Positions 63,067-64,000 of a stretch of 64,000 nucleotides of DNA are shown here, piece after piece. The notes below the pieces were generated by a model that was not told the origin of the DNA, made no database searches, and worked only from the letters and a program-made list of their open reading frames with translations. A program made the translations under genes and the position numbers. Position 1 is the first letter of the stretch. Every line of letters begins with the position of its first letter. Location: the NCBI GenBank assembly GCA_021791845.1, contig JAJYVT010000006.1, forward strand, positions 1-64,000. The letters run 5' to 3'. Source of the DNA: Actinomycetes bacterium (lineage in GTDB: Bacteria > Actinomycetota > Acidimicrobiia > Acidimicrobiales > RAAP-2).

Positions 63067-63894
63067 GTGGCCCCGCTCTTCATGCCAGGTGCCGAGCCCT
63101 TCTCGGCCGACGGTGGACGCGCGGGCGCGCTGCTGCTGCACGGCTTCACCGGGAACCCCTCGGCGATGCGCCCGCTTGCGGCCAGGCTGGCGGCGGCGGG
63201 CCTCACGGTGTCGGCACCCGCCCTTCCGGGGCACGGCACCGCCGTCGAGGACATGCTCCCCCTCCACTGGGGGGACTGGCTGACGGCGGCGGTCGAGGCG
63301 TTCGGGGCGCTGGCCGGCAGGTGCGACCGGGTGGCGGTGGTCGGGCACTCGATGGGCGGGACGCTGGCCTGCGCACTGGCCGAGACCAGCCCCGACGTGG
63401 CCGGCATCGCCGTCGTCAACCCGCTGGTCGAGCCCCCGGCCGACGGCATGCGGTCCGGGATCCGCCAGCTCCTGGCCCAGGGGATCGAGGTCCTTCCCGG
63501 TGAAGGCCCCGACGTGGCCGACCCCTCGGTCTCGCCCCCGGCCTACGCCGGGACGCCGCTGGCACCGCTCCTGTCGCTGTTCGAGGGGGTGGAGGAGGTG
63601 GCGCTCCAGCTCGCGGCCATCCGCTGCCCCGTGCTCGTGCTCTCGAGCCGGGTCGACCACGTGGTGCCGACCTCCAACGGCGACCTGCTGATGGCGTCGG
63701 TCTCCGGGCCGGCCGAGCGGGTGTGGCTGGAGCGGAGCTACCACGCCGCCATGCTGGACTACGACCGTCCCGAGGTGGAGGCCCGGATCGCCGCCTTCGT
63801 CCAGGTGGTGACGGCGGGTGCCGGCGCCGGACCGGAAGAGGGCGGCGTCGCGCTGGGCGCCGGCCACACCGGGCGCCCCGGTGGTGCCCGATGA
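63067..63894 (+). CDS. Carboxylesterase of the alpha/beta hydrolase fold (Est30-like)
   Basis: A 275-residue cytoplasmic serine hydrolase. The oxyanion-hole motif LLLHGFTGNP lies near residue 25 and the nucleophile Ser in VVGHSMGGT near residue 98. The acid Asp is in LSSRVDHVVP and the His in RSYHAAMLDYD, so the triad is complete. A Gly-rich low-complexity tail ends the protein. Physiological ester is unknown. The stop overlaps gatC (ATGA). Confidence 0.93.
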   Translation: MAPLFMPGAEPFSADGGRAGALLLHGFTGNPSAMRPLAARLAAAGLTVSAPALPGHGTAVEDMLPLHWGDWLTAAVEAFGALAGRCDRVAVVGHSMGGTLACALAETSPDVAGIAVVNPLVEPPADGMRSGIRQLLAQGIEVLPGEGPDVADPSVSPPAYAGTPLAPLLSLFEGVEEVALQLAAIRCPVLVLSSRVDHVVPTSNGDLLMASVSGPAERVWLERSYHAAMLDYDRPEVEARIAAFVQVVTAGAGAGPEEGGVALGAGHTGRPGGAR

Positions 63895-64000
63895 CCACCC
63901 CGGCCGCCTTGGGCCGCGACGACGTGGCCCACGTGGCCGCCCTGGCACGGCTGGCGCTGACCGACGAGGAGCTGGACCGCTTCACCGGGCAGCTGGCGCG
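63891..64000 (+). CDS. gatC: Asp-tRNA(Asn)/Glu-tRNA(Gln) amidotransferase subunit C, N-terminal part
   Basis: The first ~36 codons of gatC, cut by the window end. GatC helps fold GatA in the GatCAB complex that converts misacylated Asp-tRNA(Asn) or Glu-tRNA(Gln). The visible residues (LGRDDVAHVAALARLALTD followed by EELDRFTGQL) are the conserved GatC start. ATG 63891 overlaps the esterase stop by four bases. gatA is expected just outside the window. Confidence 0.93.
   Translation, partial: MTTPAALGRDDVAHVAALARLALTDEELDRFTGQLA

Overview
The window is about 64 kb of very GC-rich DNA, densely packed with genes. Many genes overlap by 4-8 bases at start and stop codons, GTG and TTG starts are common, and several genes appear leaderless. 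Gene families and order suggest an actinobacterium: nifS-like desulfurase, mnmA, ligA and a PASTA kinase in a row, with gatC at the far end. I infer class Acidimicrobiia or a relative living in acidic soil or sediment, because it carries a pro-kumamolisin (S53) acid protease. The class assignment is an inference.

Layout. 1-8.6 kb: the end of a malic enzyme, an unrecognised 718-residue protein with a C-terminal helix-turn-helix, isoleucyl-tRNA synthetase (ileS), and a secreted S53 protease with a Gly-Gly-Pro tail. 8.7-13.3 kb: a disturbed stretch holding a PatB/MalY-like lyase with one apparent frameshift, a marR/yceI divergent pair with clear operator palindromes, a cytochrome P450 with two apparent frameshifts, a 36-residue membrane peptide gene ending in a 26-bp tandem repeat, and a possible relic of a Crp-type protein. 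13.3-33 kb: a catabolic island. One operon (minus strand) encodes a tautomerase, a class-III aminotransferase, an IclR regulator, an SDR and a solute-binding protein. The divergent operon encodes a DUF6282 metal hydrolase, a three-subunit molybdenum hydroxylase, a trimethylamine-dehydrogenase-like flavoprotein and a class-V PLP enzyme. A complete peptide-type ABC transporter follows (binding protein, two permeases, fused double ATPase), and its binding protein is a close paralogue of the one in the first operon. The likely logic is uptake of a nitrogen-containing organic compound, hydroxylation, ring or side-chain reduction and tautomerisation, then deamination. The substrate cannot be read from sequence.

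33-42 kb: a Sir2 deacylase, a succinate-semialdehyde-type dehydrogenase, cysteine desulfurase, mnmA, ligA and a PknB-like kinase. 42-46 kb: an ABC-2 exporter with its own DesK/LuxR two-component system, read as one operon. 46-54 kb: threonine ammonia-lyase, an archaeal-type AAA ATPase, sbcD, sbcC and a DUF4032 kinase-like protein. 54-60.5 kb: an alpha-glucoside uptake operon (binding protein, two permeases, GH13 glucosidase, MsmK-type ATPase). 60.5-64 kb: an EamA exporter, an MFE-2-like SDR facing an SCP2 lipid-binding protein, a carboxylesterase and the start of gatC.

Two features run across the whole window. Short GC-rich tandem repeats (9-26 bp units) sit at gene ends again and again. The threonine codon ACA is nearly absent from cytoplasmic genes but frequent in exported proteins and exported domains. 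No rRNA, tRNA, CRISPR array, insertion sequence, phage gene or replication origin was seen.
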